Source: Pseudomonas asuensis
Lineage (GTDB): Bacteria > Pseudomonadota > Gammaproteobacteria > Pseudomonadales > Pseudomonadaceae
Direction: 5' to 3'
DNA: 64,000 nt
NCBI RefSeq assembly: GCF_014646755.1
Contig: NZ_BMNW01000013.1
Location: 36,443 to 100,442, forward strand
The position numbers were made by a program, and so were the translations under genes. The notes below the pieces were generated by a model, which saw only the letters and a list, made by a program, of their open reading frames with translations, was not told where the DNA came from and made no database searches. Shown one piece after another: positions 62,235 through 64,000 of the stretch; the stretch's first letter is position 1; each line of letters begins with the position of its first letter.

Positions 62235-63686
62235 ATGACTTTTACAACGGAACATTTCATCGCACTTCTGCCGCTCCTCATCACTGGCCTTACAGCCATC
62301 GTAGTGATGTTGGCGATAGCCTGGCGGCGCAGTCATACCGTAATTCCGACCTTGTCGGTCATCGGCCTGAACCTGGCCTTGCTTTCCATCGTGTACTCGA
62401 TGCGCGTGGGTGACATTGATGTCACCAGCCTTATGCGTATAGATGGTTATACGCACTTTTATATAGCGCTTATCCTGGTGGCTACGCTGGCATGCATGAC
62501 CTTGTCACATGCCTATATGGAGAAATATTCAAGCAACCGCGAAGAGCTTTATTTGCTGCTGCTTCTTTCCTGCACCGGTGGTATCGTGCTCGTCAGCGCC
62601 CAGCATCTGGCCTCGTTGTTCATTGGGCTGGAGCTTTTGTCCGTACCGGTTTATGGCCTGGTAGCCTACTCGTATTTCAATCGCCGCTCCCTCGAAGCCG
62701 GCATGAAGTACCTGGTGCTGTCCGCTGCTGGTTCGGCCATTTTGCTGTTCGGTATGGCGCTGTTGTACGCGCAATCAGGCACGTTGAGCTTTAGCGGTAT
62801 TGGTGCACAACTGGCTCAGCAGGCCTCTGCGGGGCTGTTGCTGGAAATAGGTATAGGCATGATGTTTGTTGGCCTAGCCTTTAAACTCTCACTCGTTCCC
62901 TTCCATCTGTGGACACCCGACGTGTACGAAGGCGCACCTGCTCCTGTCGGTGCCTTCCTGGCTACTGCCAGCAAGGTCGCTGTCTTTGCAGTTGTGGTAC
63001 GGATGTTCCAGACCATGCCGGCAGCCTTGAACGATACCTGGTTGCACAGTCTGGTTGGCTTTATCGCCATCATCTCCATTATGGTGGGCAACCTTCTGGC
63101 ACTGATGCAAAGCAACCTCAAGCGCCTGTTGGGTTACTCATCCATTGCGCACTTCGGTTACCTGCTCGTAGCATTGGCCGCCAGCAAAGGTTTGGCTGTC
63201 GAAGCAATTGGTGTGTATCTGGTTACTTATGTTGTAACCAGCCTGGGTGCCTTTGGTGTTGTGGTGCTTATGTCCAGCCCCAGTAATGGCGAGCGTGATG
63301 CCGATGCGCTTTTCGAGTATCGCGGCCTTTTCTGGAGACGTCCTTATCTTACCGCCGTATTAACAGTGATGATGTTGTCCCTTGCCGGTATTCCCCTCAC
63401 GGCGGGCTTTATCGGTAAGTTCTACATTATTACTGTAGGTGTTGAATCCAAACTGTGGTGGCAAACAGCGGCTGTGGTGTTAGGTAGTGCTATCAGCTTG
63501 TTCTATTACTTGCGTGTCATGGTAACCATGTATCTGGTTCAACCGGGCCTGAGTCGTCACGACGCACCCATGAACTGGGGCGAGCGTGTGGGAGGCGTCA
63601 TGTTGATTGCTATCGCAGCGCTGACACTACTGCTGGGTGTTTACCCTCAACCGTTGCTACAAGTGCTTCAACATACAGGTCTGTAA
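62235..63686 (+). CDS. nuoN: NADH-quinone oxidoreductase subunit N
   Basis: A 483-residue antiporter-like subunit, last gene of the operon. LFIGLELLSVPVYGLVAY (about 130-147) with conserved Glu and FKLSLVPFHLWTPDVYEGAPAPVGAFLATASKVA (split, about 216-249) are typical. Its start at 62235 is 8 bp after the nuoM stop; the longer in-frame frame overlaps nuoM. Confidence 0.97.
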   Translation: MTFTTEHFIALLPLLITGLTAIVVMLAIAWRRSHTVIPTLSVIGLNLALLSIVYSMRVGDIDVTSLMRIDGYTHFYIALILVATLACMTLSHAYMEKYSSNREELYLLLLLSCTGGIVLVSAQHLASLFIGLELLSVPVYGLVAYSYFNRRSLEAGMKYLVLSAAGSAILLFGMALLYAQSGTLSFSGIGAQLAQQASAGLLLEIGIGMMFVGLAFKLSLVPFHLWTPDVYEGAPAPVGAFLATASKVAVFAVVVRMFQTMPAALNDTWLHSLVGFIAIISIMVGNLLALMQSNLKRLLGYSSIAHFGYLLVALAASKGLAVEAIGVYLVTYVVTSLGAFGVVVLMSSPSNGERDADALFEYRGLFWRRPYLTAVLTVMMLSLAGIPLTAGFIGKFYIITVGVESKLWWQTAAVVLGSAISLFYYLRVMVTMYLVQPGLSRHDAPMNWGERVGGVMLIAIAALTLLLGVYPQPLLQVLQHTGL

Positions 63687-63697
63687 GGACCGTCCAT

Positions 63698-63711
63698 AAA
63701 AAAGCCCCATT
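63698..63711 (+). terminator. Probable left arm of the nuo terminator, interrupted by the IS
   Basis: AAAAAAGCCCCA just after nuoN looks like the first arm of an A-run/GC-stem terminator as found after other operons here (compare 1206 and 38843), but the matching GGGGC-T arm does not follow; IS sequence begins instead. Confidence 0.45.
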
Positions 63712-64000
63712 TGTGAACTGACCCCCGAAAGTTGGACACAACCTTCGGGGGTTTCTTTATGGCGAAATACTCGCTTCAGTTCAAACTCATGGTTGTTCGG
63801 GATTACCTGGAAAGCGCTGATGGCTTCAGCAGGGTTTCGCATCGGCATCAGGTGGAGAGAAGCCTAGTCCGCACCTGGGTTGCGGCCTTTCAGCAGCATG
63901 GCGAAGCAGGCCTCATACCCACTCGATCTCATTACACTACGGCTTTCAAGCTCACTGTTCTCAAGCGACTATATGAAGAAAGCTTGTCCTACCGTCAGGC
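63712..64000 (+). mobile_element. IS3-family (IS150-group) insertion sequence, left end, cut by window
   Basis: The left terminal sequence starts about 63712-63714 and carries the GACCCCCGAAAGTTGGACA type end that is common in this IS group. ACCCCCGAA (63721-63729) pairs with TTCGGGGGT (63744-63752) in a hairpin followed by TTCTTT, which could stop outside transcription. orfA begins at 63759. The right end lies beyond the window. Confidence 0.88.
63759..64000 (+). CDS. IS3-family transposase OrfA (helix-turn-helix), 3' truncated by window
   Basis: Eighty codons are visible, starting MAKYSLQFKLMVVRDYLESA. The pattern RVSHRHQVERSLVRTWVAAFQQHGEAGLIPT (split, about 25-55) is that of InsJ/OrfA helix-turn-helix proteins of the IS150 group. 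It binds the IS ends; the catalytic DDE OrfB would normally be produced by frameshifting downstream. The frame is intact to the window edge. Confidence 0.88.
   Translation, partial: MAKYSLQFKLMVVRDYLESADGFSRVSHRHQVERSLVRTWVAAFQQHGEAGLIPTRSHYTTAFKLTVLKRLYEESLSYRQ

Overview
The window is a stretch of chromosome from a gammaproteobacterium of the Pseudomonadaceae. The evidence is a fused nuoCD inside a complete 13-gene nuo operon, the monomeric NADP-dependent isocitrate dehydrogenase, fimL, a long-form queF, phosphatidylcholine synthase, and gene order that follows blocks I remember from Pseudomonas aeruginosa. By eye the GC content is near 50-55%, well below P. aeruginosa, so a lower-GC relative (Halopseudomonas, Thiopseudomonas or similar) is more likely. 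The species cannot be fixed from the sequence alone.

Layout. 1-1.2 kb: 3' end of the sulfite reductase hemoprotein gene and a DUF934 gene. 1.2-8.9 kb: acrylyl-CoA reductase-like gene, sohB, SCP2 protein, SDR, TSUP permease, nudC, fimL and a dienoyl-CoA isomerase-like crotonase. 9.1-12.2 kb: dnaQ, rnhA and a methyltransferase on the minus strand, then gloB. 12.3-20.4 kb: mltD, a four-gene YejABEF/Npp-type peptide ABC importer and fabI. 20.4-23.3 kb: FNT-family channel with a small partner gene, orphan receiver protein, small exported protein, phosphatidylcholine synthase. 23.6-31.6 kb: dusA, tal, a STAS/PP2C partner-switch pair, PilZ protein, mlaA, DUF4404, queF and an ABC-2 exporter. 31.8-38.9 kb: PA2817-type gene, a tandemly duplicated tRNA-Gly/tRNA-Glu pair with a strong promoter, a coiled-coil membrane protein, a redox-repair operon (msrB-gpx-DUF815 ATPase-free-Met-sulfoxide reductase), an alanine-type aminotransferase and htpX. 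39-48.3 kb: idh, Nudix hydrolase, mnmA-hflD, purB, and a translationally overlapping trio (roxA, GNAT fusion, secretin-N-domain protein). 48.7-63.7 kb: nuoABCDEFGHIJKLMN. From 63.7 kb: left end of an IS3-family element inserted just after nuoN.

The genes are mainly housekeeping: respiration (complex I), fatty acid synthesis, tRNA modification (dusA, mnmA, queF), envelope maintenance (mlaA, mltD, htpX, sohB) and oxidative repair. Coupling by overlapping stop and start codons is frequent: fimL/nudC, yejABEF, rssB-like/STAS, ABC exporter, msrB/gpx, mnmA/hflD, roxA/GNAT/secretin-N, and nuoE/F, G/H, K/L.

I found no clearly new multi-gene defence, mobile or biosynthetic system. The most interesting items are modest: the roxA-GNAT-secretin-N operon, the DUF815 ATPase embedded among redox-repair enzymes, the small acidic gene paired with the FNT channel, the lost or moved isocitrate lyase position before nuo, the structured idh leader, and the IS inserted into what looks like the nuo terminator.
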